This document shows, piece by piece, positions 1-10,810 of a stretch of DNA of 64,000 nt (the first letter of the stretch is position 1; each line of letters begins with the position of its first letter). A model generated the notes under the pieces. That model saw only the letters and a list, made by a program, of their open reading frames with translations, was not told where the DNA came from and made no database searches. Source of the stretch: Eucommia ulmoides (lineage: Eukaryota; Streptophyta; Magnoliopsida; Garryales; Eucommiaceae); NCBI GenBank assembly GCA_016647705.1, contig CM028335.1:9272818-9336817 (forward strand), written 5' to 3'. The position numbers were made by a program, and so were the translations under genes.

Positions 1-32
1 TAAAAGCTTCTGGTGCGCAACGTCTCCTCTAA

Positions 33-365
33 TTAAATGAAATGGAGGAATTCCAGCACGAAGCTTATGAGAATGCCAAGCTTTACAAAGACAAAATGAA
101 GAAGTGGCTTGATCAAATGATAGTCAGGAAAGAGTTCAGTCCGGGCCAACAAGTTCTGTTGTTTAATTCACAGCTGAGACTCTTTCCTGGAAAGCTAAAA
201 TCTAGATGGTTTGGACCATTCTGGGTCAAGCATGTATTTCTTTTCGGCTCTGCCGAATTGGAAGGAGAAGACGAACGGACTTTCCAAGTCAACGGGGAGC
301 GGATCAGGCACTATTTCAAGGACGAAGAGCAAGTTGTGGAGAACATCTCCCTCGTTGAAGGCTAA
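33..365 (+). pseudogene. Gypsy integrase C-terminal end (partial)
   Basis: The open frame covers about 110 residues and begins inside a longer polyprotein, so its first ATG is not a true start. It shows the NEAYENAKLYKDK-like helix, the GQQVLLFNSQLRLFPGKL stretch and KSRWFGPFWV, which is the GPY/F-type module of Ty3/gypsy integrases. LFNSxLRLFPGKLKSRW is typical of Athila and close plant relatives. The zinc-binding and catalytic DDE parts lie outside the window. In the living element this enzyme inserts cDNA into the genome. The frame ends at TAA (363-365), the end of pol. A frame stop lies just upstream, at about 30-32. Confidence 0.85.
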
Positions 366-1083
366 AGCTGGAATTCATAAACGTCCAGCTAGGGACATTA
401 AATCAAGCACAATGTTTTGATAGGCCTTCGAGGGCATGAAATAACCCAACTTTTGTATTACTTATTTTATTTTGGAGGCCGAAATGACCTCGGAACGTGT
501 TTGGTGATGAATCTATGAGAATGGATATTTCGGGTGGTGTTTTGAACTCAAAAGTTGATGAAATAGCAAGGTGGAAACAAGTGATAAAGAGTTATGTTGA
601 GAAAAAATGGAAAAAAATCAGCAAAAGGTAACCGCCGCGGCGAGAAGCTCACCGTCGCAGCGGTGACACAACAGAGTGTTTTCCCAAAATCTATAAACGA
701 GTCACTGCCTCAGCAAACAATCCATTGCCACGGCAGTAACTCAACAGAGAGTTTTAAAAAAAATTCCAGCGCATAGTTGCCACAGCGATGAGTCCTTACC
801 GCCGCGGCGACAAAGCCGTCTATTCGAATTTAAAACCACCGCTGCTTCACATTTTCGAAACCCACCTTCCCAAAACCCAAAACCTCTCTAGATTCCTCCT
901 ACCAAACCTTTCCAAAAACCTTAGATTTCACCTTCATCATTCCATATTACAAATTCAAACCTAAAATCATCCCCCAAATCCGAGCATCCAACCCCCAATT
1001 TCGAATTTTTAGGGTTTTCAGCCGTAGGGAGAAAGTTCGACGAAGATTCAAGCCATTTGATCCAATTTCTTCAATCAAGGAAC
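366..1083 (+). other. Spacer between pol and second ORF
   Basis: This is a non-coding spacer of the Athila element. It contains a cluster of GC-rich imperfect palindromes at 620-820, described separately. A CT- and C-rich leader-like stretch (about 830-1020) precedes the second ORF. No other gene is visible. Confidence 0.6.
618..815. repeat. Cluster of CCGCCGCGG-type palindromes
   Basis: At least five related GC-rich motifs occur in about 200 bp. They include ACCGCCGCGGCG near 631 and 800, CACCGTCGCAGCGGTG near 650, and decayed versions near 722-738 and 773-788. Between them recurs AACAGAG(A)GTTTT. The same motif-plus-spacer arrangement is found in the LTR of this element (4187-4480) and in other Athila-like LTRs of the window. 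Confidence 0.7.
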
Positions 1084-2281
1084 ATGCCGAAGAAGGTAGC
1101 GACTAAAAGACCCAGAAGATGAGAAGCATCGGAGCCTCCTCCGGACTTCGATTCCACGAAGTTTGTATCCAAGGCTATAGAAGAACACTACCACCAGCAT
1201 GACCAAAGTAGGGCTTGCATAAAATAGTGTGGGTTTGGGCCTGTGGCGAATCTCTCGGCAGATTTCCGAAATGTCATCCGAGGAAGGGGTTGGGAGCGAT
1301 TCTGCAGATCGCCTTCTCCCGCTGACGTCACACGTGTTCGGGACTTCTATGCCAATATTTCCATAGAGAGGGACACTCAAACCAGAGTCCGAGGTAGGCT
1401 AATTGATTTTAGTGTTGATCGGTTGAATGCTCTATTGGAAGTAGTTCCGTCGGCACCATCTGATGAGGCCGTAGGCAGTTATTGGGCGAGTTTGGGCAGA
1501 GTTCTCCCGGTCTTAACTGCCGGAAATGTCTAATGGACTACCGTGGGGTCGGAGCCATTAAATTTCCCCACATGATTCTTAAATCCAATTCCAAAGGTGT
1601 AGCATTATTTCATTTGCGAGAATCTTATTCCAACCGCTCACCACTTTGATGTTTCCAAGGAGAAGGCTCGGGTGCTCTATGCAATCTAATCCGGGGATCC
1701 GATCAATGTAGGAGAGTTAATCTATTCCTTGATTCTCCATGCTGCCCGAACAACGAAAGTAGGTTTTCCTTTTCTATATTTCTTGACTTAACTTTTCAGT
1801 TAAGCCGGTGTCGAAATTGCAGTAGATAATTTGTTTCCCCCTATCCTTCAAATTGATCAATCAACGATTAACTGCATATGGAAAAAAAGAGCATCAGGAC
1901 AGGGCGAAGGAAGACGAGAAGTACGTGAAGTACATCGGGGTGTTGAGGCCGGGCCTTCTGATGCCCCGGCTTCCGAGGTGCCCAGGCAAGCTCTGGATGA
2001 TTTAGCGCGTATTTCTCAAGATATCTGGAATGTTCAACTAGATAACCAAGTTCTACGCCAAGCCCAGTACAATACTGATCTCCAAAATTACAGCGCTCGG
2101 GACTTACATGGACCAATGTATGCAGTATAATAATCATGTGTACCGATTCATGTGTGAACGGTCTGGCTATGACATGAGTTCGTTTCCGCAGATGCCACAG
2201 ATGTCGCCTGACCTTTCACAGCTACCACAATTTCCTTTCACACCCAATAGTAGTGGCGATGACGTTCCTCTAGAAGGATAG
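1084..2281 (+). pseudogene. Athila-specific second ORF (env-position protein), broken
   Basis: Read across its breaks, the frame starts at ATG 1084 (MPKKVATKRPR) and ends at TAG 2279-2281 (DDVPLEG), roughly 400 residues. The middle carries VRDFYANISIERDT, a VRGRLIDFSVDRLNALL-type segment and a decayed HHF...ARVLYAI...GDPINVGELI region. These resemble the 'putative plant transposon protein' domain found in Athila-like elements after pol. That position is called env-like in the literature, but the role is unproven. Breaks seen are a stop 12 codons after the start, further stops near 1228, 1531 and 1690, and a frameshift near 2100 that moves the tail (MQYNNHVYRFMCERSGYD) to another frame. The C-terminal third looks coiled-coil-like and then Pro/Gln-rich. 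Confidence 0.7.
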
Positions 2282-3980
2282 TAGGAGGTGAGACTTCCAC
2301 ATCTCATCTCCTAGGTATGTGTTCCGACCCGATATTTTTCGCTACATGCTATATGTTAAAATTGGGTTCGTTGCTAAGACAGTAGGGACACTATCTTGTT
2401 TAAGTTTGGGGGAGTATAATGATGTTTATGCTATGATGTTAATGGATAGTGTTCATCCATTTTGTTTGTTTTTTTTTATAGAAAAGGATGAACAAAAATT
2501 TGACCAAATTTTTTGATGTATATGATATGGATGTTTATGTATGTGTAATTACGCTCTATAGACGTTCTAATTTATAAATATTGATATTAATGTCTAGTTA
2601 AAGTACATTTTAATTTTCCATGTATGTATGTCTAATGTTTAGTTAGTGTATGTAGGATAGTTTTAGATTTAGAATAGTGATGTTAATGAATGAAGTTATA
2701 AGTGCATGTTGAATTTTTGGGTTCGTCTGAGCCATGTCCCGATGATGAAAAATTATCCCCTAATTGTATATTGAGGTTGGGGCTGATACCATTCATGTGT
2801 GTTTTGTGTGCTTAGCATGTCGATTAGGTTAAAGTTATTTTGATCCTAAATCGCACAATCGCATGGACTCATTATATAATTAGTTAAATGATTTGACGAC
2901 GATTATTTAGTAATAAGTTCATGACAGAAATAAGGAATCTAGAACTTGATTGGGGGAGGCTTGAGGTGAAATTATAGGTGAGGTAATTCCGAAGACATGA
3001 TATAGGCCTTCATTTTTATCGCTTGAACCTTTTTGAATCTAACCTGAAAAATTATTCCCTCGTTCCCCTGTCGAAGCCCATAAACTTTTCAATTCTGAAC
3101 TTGTTTCTATACATATGCCAATTAAATATTTCAAAACCATTGTCACTAAGGATAAAAGTCAAAAGTGAGTGAAATTAGGTAGCATTAAGCTATGCTACTT
3201 GAAGTAAGCGATTGAGGTTTCGGTGGAAATGTTATTGGTTCAGTATTAGCGTATTCATTTGTCAGTCTTTTTAGTTTATTTGTACACCCCTGAAATGTAC
3301 AAATTTGAATAAGTTTGGGGGTTTAAGAAAAAAAAACTATGTAAATATAGTTTTTGATTACGGTTGTAGTGATAAGTGAATACAAGTTTATTAAATCTTG
3401 TTCAGGGTTGTATTTTCAATGTATGGGGTCAAGATAGAGATTTAGAGACAAGCGTTTGTGCCTCGGGTATCGTTAGATAATAACAATTTTTTGTTTTCGA
3501 TGCCTACAATACCCTTGGTCGTTCTTCAAAGCCAAACCAATCCCTATTGATTTCTGTGAATGTCCAAACCTACATTAGTGGATAGTTGAGCCCAGTAAAG
3601 CATATGGTTTTCCTGAATCTTTTAAAAAGTTTAAGTCATGAACTTATTTATTGAAAAATCCAATCCGGTGTTTGATTAGTTATACATATGAGTTCACACA
3701 CACACACACACACACATTTCAAATGGATCTAGAATGGTTTTAACTAATATCGAGTGTTGAAATTCTAGAACACCACGTGGTGTGTGTTATTCCTTAACTT
3801 GATCTAATTTCGGGCTGTAGAGGGAAGACCACATGGTTTCTTCGATTGAATTTGAATCTCACATGTGTTTATTTCCTATTTGTTAATGTTTAGTTATTTT
3901 TAGTTTAGAAATTAGCTAATTAGAGTAGTTAGTTTAATTTAAAGTTAGGATGTTTTGCTCGAGGACAAGCAAAATTCCAA
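2282..3980 (+). other. Athila 3' untranslated region
   Basis: No gene is visible in this 1.7-kb AT-rich stretch. It shares short landmarks with the internal regions of elements A and B: the AGTTTGGGGG motif (near 2405 and 3311), CCTACATTAGTGGA (near 3571), and GGATCTAGAATGG followed by AATTCTAGAA (near 3725-3765). This marks it as a conserved non-coding part of the family. A (CA)n microsatellite lies at 3695-3716. Confidence 0.65.
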
Positions 3981-3993
3981 GTTTGGGGGTATT
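3981..3993 (+). promoter_or_regulatory. Polypurine tract of Athila element
   Basis: AAGTTTGGGGGTATT lies directly before the LTR start TGATAGG. It is followed and preceded by the same signals (GCTCGAGGAC, TTTGGAGGTATT) at 18916-18950 and, on the other strand, at 15399-15425. It would prime plus-strand DNA synthesis in an active copy. Confidence 0.8.
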
Positions 3994-5446
3994 TGATAGG
4001 TATAAAATATCTATCTATTTCTAAACCGAATTTGCCAGTTTTCGAGTGTTTTATTGATCTTTTATTGTGTTTTTTCTAGTATTTATGCTATTTAGGTGTA
4101 GGGATGTAAACGAGCTATAAACAAGCAAAACGGTGGGAGAACGACGAAGAAACGAAGGAAAAATATAAAGTTTCATGACAGCAAGTCACCGCCACAGCGG
4201 TAGATCCACCGCCGCGGCGGTGAAGATGCAGAGATGATGTGTTTCCCTTCTAAAGCCTCACCGCCACAGCGGTAGACCCATTGCCGCGACGGTGAAAATG
4301 CAGAGATGATGTGTTTTCTTTCTGAAGCCTCACCGTCGCAACGGTAGATCCACTGCCGTGGCAGTTAAACAATAGAGAAATTGTCAAAAGCTTCACCGCC
4401 GTAGTAGGAATCCCACCGCCAAAGCGGTGCACTAACCAACTCAACCCATCGCCGCAGCGGTGATCCCAACCGCCGCGGTGAACAACTCTGCACAAAGGGA
4501 AATATCTGTTTAGATATTTTTGAAACCTTAGGCCTATAATTACCACTCCCACACCTCTGAAATATAGAGTTCTTAAGCTATATTTGAGACATCAATGAGG
4601 AGATTCATCATTCGAGCAAAGAGGAATCACTTGCGGATTGATCATTAGGGACAGTGGATAGTTTCACTTTCAGATTTAATTGTTCTTTTCTTGTTTTTAT
4701 CTTTGTAATTACTTTTCTATATCTAATGATGTTGAATCACTCTTGTTTTGTATGGTATATGGTTAAGATCTTGTAGTATTAATTAAATGTTATTTAGGTG
4801 TTGTTAAAATCATGTAAGTGTTAAGTTGAATGAATTAATGTTACTTTAACGTGTTGTTTGTCTAAATCCAATTATGTTTACCGTTACTGTTGATATTATG
4901 CTTGTATTGATAAATCAAGAATACGGAGTTTGACACTCTGGAGAGGTAATCCCGGATTTGGACTCGGGTAAACACGATGTGACGTTCTAACAACCCAGCA
5001 GGGCGTTAGAACGTATGCAATCCATGACGTTGGCTCAAGACTCACGCGACCTAGGGTCGTTAAGGTGTGGAGGGGGACTTCTTCGTTGACACAAAGTCGT
5101 GTAATCCCCCGTCTTACACTCGGGAGATGTAGCGGAGAATTTGTATATACGGATATTGTAGGAATAGATAAACACCGTTATAACTAACTAAATGAAATCA
5201 AATATGCATTATGTGAAGGAAATCAATACCTAAGTAATTAGTGTAATTAGAACTAACCTAATAGTTGTTATTTATCTTAGTAGATTAAATAGAATACAAA
5301 TTATTAATAAAAAATCAGGATAATATGAGACTATATCAATCACAATAATCAATCAATTTACATGTGTTCCCAGTGGAACGATATCCGATCTTACAAGATC
5401 CATTATATTAAAATTAGACCTCGTGCACTTGCGAGTAGTCAATACT
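3994..5446 (+). repeat. Athila-like 3' LTR, truncated at its end
   Basis: The LTR begins TGATAGGTATAAAAT and runs through a GC-rich 72-bp tandem block to a conserved 3' part. That part contains 'GTCTTACACTCGGGAGA' and ends at CACTTGCGAGTAGTCAATAC. Related LTRs continue about 25 bp further, to ...ATACA, so the end is missing. It resembles the 5' LTR of element B (15689-17115) more than it resembles the LTRs of A. It has one copy of the roughly 198-bp block that is duplicated in the A LTRs and in B's 3' LTR. Confidence 0.85.
4187..4480. repeat. 72-bp tandem repeat carrying paired GC palindromes
   Basis: Each unit carries a pair of motifs, CACCGCCACAGCGGTAG then CACCGCCGCGGCGGTG, followed by an A/T-rich spacer with GCAGAGATGATGTG. 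Units start at 4187, 4259 and 4331, exactly 72 bp apart. Two or three more decayed copies follow, to about 4480. The 4207-4222 copy is a perfect 16-bp palindrome. Confidence 0.85.
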
Positions 5447-5555
5447 ACGAAGACTTCATGAAGAATCCAAGCGCGTACAGATGCCAAGACATGGTGTGAC
5501 CTTCAAATTGAGCCTGTAAGGCCTTAATCGCTGAATGAACATCCGAATCAGCCAT
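5447..5555 (-). pseudogene. Gag N-terminal fragment
   Basis: The start is ATG at 5555 (minus strand), just after the primer-like site. Thirty-six codons are visible, including MADSDVHSAIKALQAQFEGH, which looks like the amphipathic N-terminus of a gypsy gag. The frame then runs into unrelated Athila sequence. It is too short for a lineage assignment. Confidence 0.5.
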
Positions 5556-5815
5556 CGAAACTCTCAATGAGAGCACCAATGATACTCCCTGAGAAAGGGA
5601 AACACTCTTCGAGCGAGTGCCAGCTCCAATTTCAAGAAGGGAAGAAGACATAAGAGTAGAATTCCGAAGAAGAAGAAGAAGAAGAATTAGAGGAGGAAGA
5701 TTCATTATTTCATTTCATGCCTCAAGAGTATTTCATTACCAGCCTTTATACTCCTCTTCTTCCAATGAAATGGGCTTACTTCTTTGATTAGAAATGGGCC
5801 TTCAGGGTCGTATCA
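5447..5815 (-). mobile_element. 5' end fragment of a second Ty3/gypsy element
   Basis: Read on the minus strand, a 236-bp LTR-like stretch (5580-5815, TGATACGACCC ... GGGAGTATCA) is followed by TTGGTGCTCTCATTGAGAG and then an ATG opening a gag-like frame. This LTR, primer-site and gag order is the 5' end of a plant gypsy element. It is cut after 36 codons, where it meets the broken Athila LTR. The LTR limits rest on TG..CA ends and the adjacent primer-like site only. Confidence 0.6.
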
Positions 5816-6032
5816 TCATCGCAGACACAAAATCCTTCGGTTCAGACCTCTCTATCTCTCTTTCCTTCATCCCCCATCTCTATTTGTGTGGCCACAAACC
5901 TCTGTCTCTCTCTTTATCTATTTCTCTTACATCACCAACAATCTAATGCATTTTTGTTAAACTTGTATAGATCTGTTTTCTATTTCTATTTTTTCTATTT
6001 TTGTTTTTAATTTATGTGTTTTTTTTTTTGTT

Positions 6033-6071
<39 letters not shown>

Positions 6072-6990
6072 TTCCTATGTGTTGGGTTAGTTATAGAGAA
6101 GTTTTTCTGAAACCAACCTCTCAAAAGGCCTCAACTACCTATACTTCTAATAGGTTCTCTATTTCCACTGTATTGAATTCGTTGTTGTTTATTAACGTTG
6201 TATATTCTACATTGTTCCTGTTGATATATTTTTGTCTATTAGATTCTATTTGGAAATTTAGTTAATGTTTAATTAGGATCCTATTTTTTTAGTTTAGATT
6301 TCAATTTTTATTTAGTTATGCTTTAAGTTTTGGATTTCAATTTTGTTTGTGGGTTGGATTAATGTTAGGGTTTTTAATCTATGAATTCGATTGCAATTCA
6401 TTGAAGGGATAGATATTGCTTTGTTACCAAATTTCTATTTTTCTTCCCAAAAAACTTGGGATACAAACATAATCAATGAAAAAAGAAGAATTGTACCAAT
6501 ATTGTTTTTCGTGCAAGCCTCACTCCAAGGAACCGGGATGTCCAGAATCTTTGTTGCATGCTTACATACAAATAGGTAAGAACACATATGAACATGTGAT
6601 ATTATTATCAGTTTTGTCATTTTTGTTTACCCTTATTAGTAAAACTTAAATCATTAATTAAAAGAAGTGAACTAAATGCAAAAGAAGAGTTCTTAGTTTT
6701 TTTTTTTTTTTTTTTAAACATGGAACAAAAACAGAAAAATGGATGCAAAATAAAAAAAAAAAAAAAATTGTTCCTGGAACAAAACATAATAAGATTTTGT
6801 TTCATTTTTAAAATCAAATTTTTGTTTCTGTTCCAAGAAAAATGGGAGTAGAGACACTGAACATATGCAACTTTAGATAGTTGGACTTGATATTCTTCAT
6901 TTTTTCCTTTTTCGTTCTGATTTTTTTCTTCAGAAACATAAATGGAATGAACTCTGCATATCCTTAGTTGGACTCGATATTTTTCATTTA

Positions 6991-7420
6991 TGTAGAAACC
7001 CAATGGGCCTAACTCACTCTAAAAAGAAGCCTTGAAAGAGGAAGATTGCCCTAGCCTTTATATATGGCTCAAGACCAGGTAACACAATAGATGTGGGATT
7101 CATCATGCCCCTCATGTGCAGGGTGGACTTTTGAAAAACCAATACAAATAGATAACGGGAGAACCTAACATCAATATGGGATTCAACACCCCCATTTCCC
7201 GTGCATGGTGGACTTTTTGGTAAACCACTGCGAACGGATATCATGGGGCATAATTGATGTGGGATTCAACATGTCCAACATCTGACAAAAGTTTGGCTTT
7301 GATACCATGGAGAAAACCAATGGTCCTAACTCACTCTCAAAGATGCCTTGAAAGGGGAGATTTTACTAAGCCTTATATATGGCTCATGATCAGGTAACAC
7401 AAATGACGTGGGATTCAACA
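6991..7420 (-). mobile_element. TRIM-like miniature LTR retrotransposon, copy 1
   Basis: Two direct repeats of about 114 bp (6991-7105 and 7308-7420) flank a 200-bp core with no coding capacity. On the minus strand they begin TGTTGAATCCCAC / TGATGAATCCCAC and end near GTTTTCTCCA / GGTTTCTACA. Next to the right-hand repeat lies TGGTATCAAAGCC (complement of 7295-7307), close to the usual primer site for initiator tRNA-Met. Short LTRs, this primer site and no gene define a TRIM. A convincing target duplication is not seen. The same insertion is present in the second copy of the segment at 48003-48425. Confidence 0.8.
7296..7307 (-). promoter_or_regulatory. TRIM primer binding site
   Basis: TGGTATCAAAGC lies on the minus strand directly after the LTR end. 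It differs by one base from the common plant site TGGTATCAGAGC for initiator tRNA-Met. The duplicate copy keeps TGGTATCAGAG at 48301-48311. Confidence 0.75.
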
Positions 7421-7760
7421 GTTTTTCGTTTTTGTTTTTTAATTATTTCTTCCAAAAGGTAAATGGAATGAACACGAAGTAATATTTCCCCTATTATGGA
7501 TTACATTTTTGTGTCTACTTTTTTTGGCATAGTGATCTTTACATTTTATACTCGGTTATGTTCTATTTTTCTCTCAACAATCATAAAGTGATGGAGTTGA
7601 AATTTGAGCATAATTGATTAAGCAGAGAAATCTTTGTTTCTTTACATTTTACACTCAGTCATCTTTTCATTCTCTCTCAACAATCTCAAGTGATAGAGTT
7701 GCAATTCAAGAAAAATTGTTTAAGTAGAGAAATCCATATTTCATTGGGTTAATAACAAAA

Positions 7761-8430
7761 TTGATTAGCAATATCTCTAGCCAAGTTCTGGTGTGTCTTT
7801 TTCAGAAGTTCAATTCAAGCTCATTTGTGACTAATATTCACCTCTGTGGATATTGTCCTTCAACCTCTTGCTATTTTTCTCCATCTCAATCCATCTCATA
7901 TATACCACAACGAAACTCTAGCAAAACAGGGGTGAGATCACAATACTACCGTGGAATCCTCCTCATAATTCTACTCATTCTCTGTTTAATTTTGGCCTGA
8001 TTCTTGATCTCAAAATAAGGTTTCTCGATAAACTAGGAAAAGAAACACAAAATACCAGCGGCAACAAAAAGGGCATCTCTTTACTACCGACGACGATGAC
8101 TGAGACCGAATATGGCAATAGAGAAATAGGAATGGTTCGATGGCATTTACGACCGACGATCTACTCTATGCAACAACATAGATCATGAAGAAGAATACTT
8201 ATGGAATAGTTTATAAGGCAACATTGTAGGACATAAATCAAGTGGCTATGAAAACGTTGAGATAGAAAATCAATGAAATCCAAAATGGAAATCAGGTGGC
8301 GAACCCGACTGTCATGGTGGAGCCGTTTAGATAGAGCTCAATTGGGAGAAGTTGTTGGGTCATAGGTCAAGAAGGAGGAAACTTTGGAATGTCGGTGGTT
8401 ACCCCCATCGACATTAATTCGTTGCAGAAT
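7761..8430 (+). pseudogene. LRR receptor-like kinase pseudogene (IMK2-like), copy 1
   Basis: The frame starting near 7761 reads QKFNSSSFVTNIHLCGYCPS. This resembles the end of the leucine-rich-repeat ectodomain of IMK2/MRLK-type plant receptor kinases (FNSSSFVGNxxLCGY). A hydrophobic run, GILLIILLILCLILA (about 7950-8000), fits the transmembrane helix. Further on, through several frameshifts, come traces of the start of the kinase domain: TTTACGACCGACGATCTACT, then GTTTATAAGGCAACATT, then AAACGTTGAGATAGAAAATC. In family members this part reads [38 protein letters not shown]. Most LRRs and most of the kinase are absent. Intact members act at the plasma membrane in meristem signalling. This copy cannot encode a protein. 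The assignment rests on motif recognition only. Confidence 0.65.
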
Positions 8431-9172
8431 CCATGACCAATACTTGGACCCAAATTACCGAACAAGGGCGAAAAATTTAAGACATTGATCAAGTGATGCA
8501 AAGAAGAACAAGAGAATAGGAAGCACATGCGAGTCCAAGAAGTGTGAATTTAAATTATGTTGACATTGAGTTAGATCTTTTTTTACAACCGGGAGTCCTC
8601 TAATACACTGTTTATCAAGTTCAGATTGATTTCCAATCACTTCAAAATTTCTTTATGGTCATGAGATCATATCAATTTTCAGTTGTTGGTGGTCTAGGGT
8701 TTTGACTATTAAGAAGCAGATATTAGCATATTTACTGCAATTTGCAATTTATAATGTATGCATATAGCTGTAAGAAGCTTTGTATACGGCTTACACCTAA
8801 TTTTTCCTCCCATTTTAGGAATATTTGTAAAACTAATTGGTGCTTAAAGGAATATGACATTTTTAATTGATTTTTAATAATAGACAGTATTAAATACTGG
8901 CTATTCCGGTTAAGTTTTTGTTTTCTTGATAATATTAATAATTGAAATTTAAATATTAATTCATAACTAAAATTTATTTATGTAAACTAAATCAACTTGG
9001 TTATATAAAAAATAATTTTTTTCAATCAAAATAAATATATTGATTTTGCTACTTCTACCCTCAAATAATTTATAAATCAAGTCAACTAAATTTCCAATTA
9101 TGATACTACACACTATTCAAGTATGGTTCAAACAAATTTTTATTATTTAGTATTAAATGTGGTTTTTTTTTT

Positions 9173-9225
<53 letters not shown>

Positions 9226-9671
9226 TGTTAAATGTGATACCACATACAAAAAAACTCAGAACATTTAGTCACTTGATAATAATTTTTCTCAGCAGTTTTA
9301 GCCAGGGGCATTAACTAGTATAATATAACTCAACATTTTCACTAGATATTATAAGAGATTATTTACTATCTTGAAAACCTCCATAACTTGTTTATGTAAA
9401 GAATCATACGAACTTGAAAAGTAAGTTAAAATTGAATAAATTAATTCTTTTTATCACATGCACATTCTTGTTCGTATCTTGAACATGATTGTTGTTGTAC
9501 TTGTTCTTAAATTGCATATCATTGCAGTACACATTTATATAATCAACTAGAGAGTCAACATATGGTGTATTGATTTATCGGTGATTTATAGAAGTATCAA
9601 GTAGTATATCATTAATCTAACAAACTAAAAAAGAACATGTGAGGGTGTGAATTGTAATTTAAAATAGATCT

Positions 9672-10173
9672 TTAGTTTAAGTGAGAGAATTAGGAGAGAG
9701 TGAAGAGGTCTAAACATAATTTACCTTGATTACATGGGTTTGGTCTTCATTAGGGACCAAAATTAGGGAATAGTGGATTATAAATCTGAGAAGGAGCTAG
9801 GGGGAATAAACGAAGGCAAAGAGGGACCTTAGTTGAACTACTATAAATCATTGTGTCAAAGCCTTTAATTTTATATATATTTGTGTGGTTGTGCTTATCT
9901 TGTTTTTTCTTTCACTAGAGTGTTAGTTTAAGTGAAAGAATTGGGAAAGTGTGAAGAGGTCTAAACCGAATTTACCTTGATTACATTGGTTTGGTCTTCA
10001 CTAGGGACCAAAATTAGGGAATAATGGATTATAAATCTGAGAATGATCTAGAGGGAATAGACGAAGGCAAAGAGAGACCTTAGCTAAACAACTATAAATC
10101 ATTGTGTCGAAGCCTTTAATTTTATTCGCATTTATGTGGTTATGTTTATCTTGTTTTATTCTTTCATGCCGGT
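9672..10173. repeat. 251-bp tandem duplication
   Basis: Two adjacent copies start at TTAGTTTAAGTGA (9672 and 9923). They share TTACCTTGATTACAT, GACCAAAATTAGGGAATA and CTATAAATCATTGTGTC. The second duplicated segment has only one copy (about 61180-61430), so the tandem arose after the segment was duplicated, or was lost from copy 2. Confidence 0.85.
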
Positions 10174-10299
10174 GCACTGCTTTCACGTTTATATTAATTT
10201 GTTTATATCCATATAAGTGTGAGATTTTGATGATATGATAAAGAAAGAAAAGACTTAGTAGTTATTTGCACTATACGATTCACCCCTTCTTTCGTTAAC

Positions 10300-10573
10300 T
10301 TGGACCAAGAGAATTGGTGATAGAGTGTGCAATGAGATTGAAGTACCATGATATAAACAACAAAGCAAAACATAAAGAAATATTAATGGGGCTAAGAATA
10401 GCTTGAGTGATGGAAGCATCCAAGATCAAACTAACTAGTGACTTATAGTTTGTCACCAGCCTTATCAAAGACAATTACAAGGTGAGGGATGAGAAGATGA
10501 TAAAATACATGGCCAAGGTAACGAAAGAAATGGTAAGATTTGATAAAGTTGAGATTCGACAACCTAAGGAATA
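10300..10573 (+). pseudogene. Gypsy RNase H fragment, copy 1
   Basis: The frame reads about GPRELVIECAMRLKYHD, then a block corresponding to NNKAKHKEILMGLRIA, then KTNYKVRDEKMIKYMAKVTK and FDKVEIRQP. This is the pattern of the RNase H that follows reverse transcriptase in Tat/Ogre/Retand-type gypsy elements (NNEAEYEALLxGLRxA ... EAREEKMxKYLxxV). Stops interrupt it. It ends shortly before the Ale copia LTR. The better preserved duplicate is at 61551-61829. Confidence 0.65.
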
Positions 10574-10628
10574 AAGAAACCAAATTGAAAAAAAAAAATT
10601 AAGGAATCATCCCAAAAGTTGTTTCTGA

Positions 10629-10746
10629 TGTATAAGAATTAGAATATAATTGTAAAGATAAATGAATAAGCATATAAGTATAGAGAGAGACTTATATAAG
10701 CATACAATGGAAAGAACTAGAAGGAAAATAAAAGACTATTTTTCCC

Positions 10747-10810
<64 letters not shown>

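Larger units (their letters stand above)
1..5446 (+). mobile_element. Athila-like Ty3/gypsy retrotransposon, 3' half
   Basis: The order seen is integrase C-terminus, spacer, Athila-type second ORF, a 1.7-kb untranslated region, a polypurine tract and a 3' LTR beginning TGATAGG. This order is known for the Athila lineage, which carries an extra ORF after pol. Gag, protease, reverse transcriptase and most of the integrase lie off the left edge. The LTR stops about 25 bp short of the end seen in related LTRs at 17090-17115 and is joined to another gypsy fragment. No right-hand target duplication can therefore be read. Stops and frameshifts show the copy is dead. Confidence 0.85.
5816..10628 (+). 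repeat. Duplicated segment, copy 1
   Basis: This stretch matches 46440-48929 plus 59472-61881 in the same order and orientation, with substitutions and indels throughout. Shared landmarks are CACCAACAATCTAATGCA, a cryptic exon-like block, a TRIM, a receptor-kinase pseudogene and a gypsy RNase H fragment. The Ale copia end that follows is also shared, so it was inserted before the duplication. Copy-1-only changes include a 251-bp tandem duplication (9672-10173) and longer homopolymers. 8640-9660 holds no gene, only AT-rich sequence with a poly-T/(GT)n tract at 9163-9228. Confidence 0.85.

Noticed and set aside
1075-1380. Minus-strand open frame over the Athila second ORF
   Set aside because: It is the shadow of the plus-strand coding remnant, whose translation matches a known plant transposon domain.
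4187-4480. Regular repeats and spacers resembling a CRISPR array
   Set aside because: Units are palindromic parts of a plant LTR, the spacers are similar to each other, and the host is a eukaryote.
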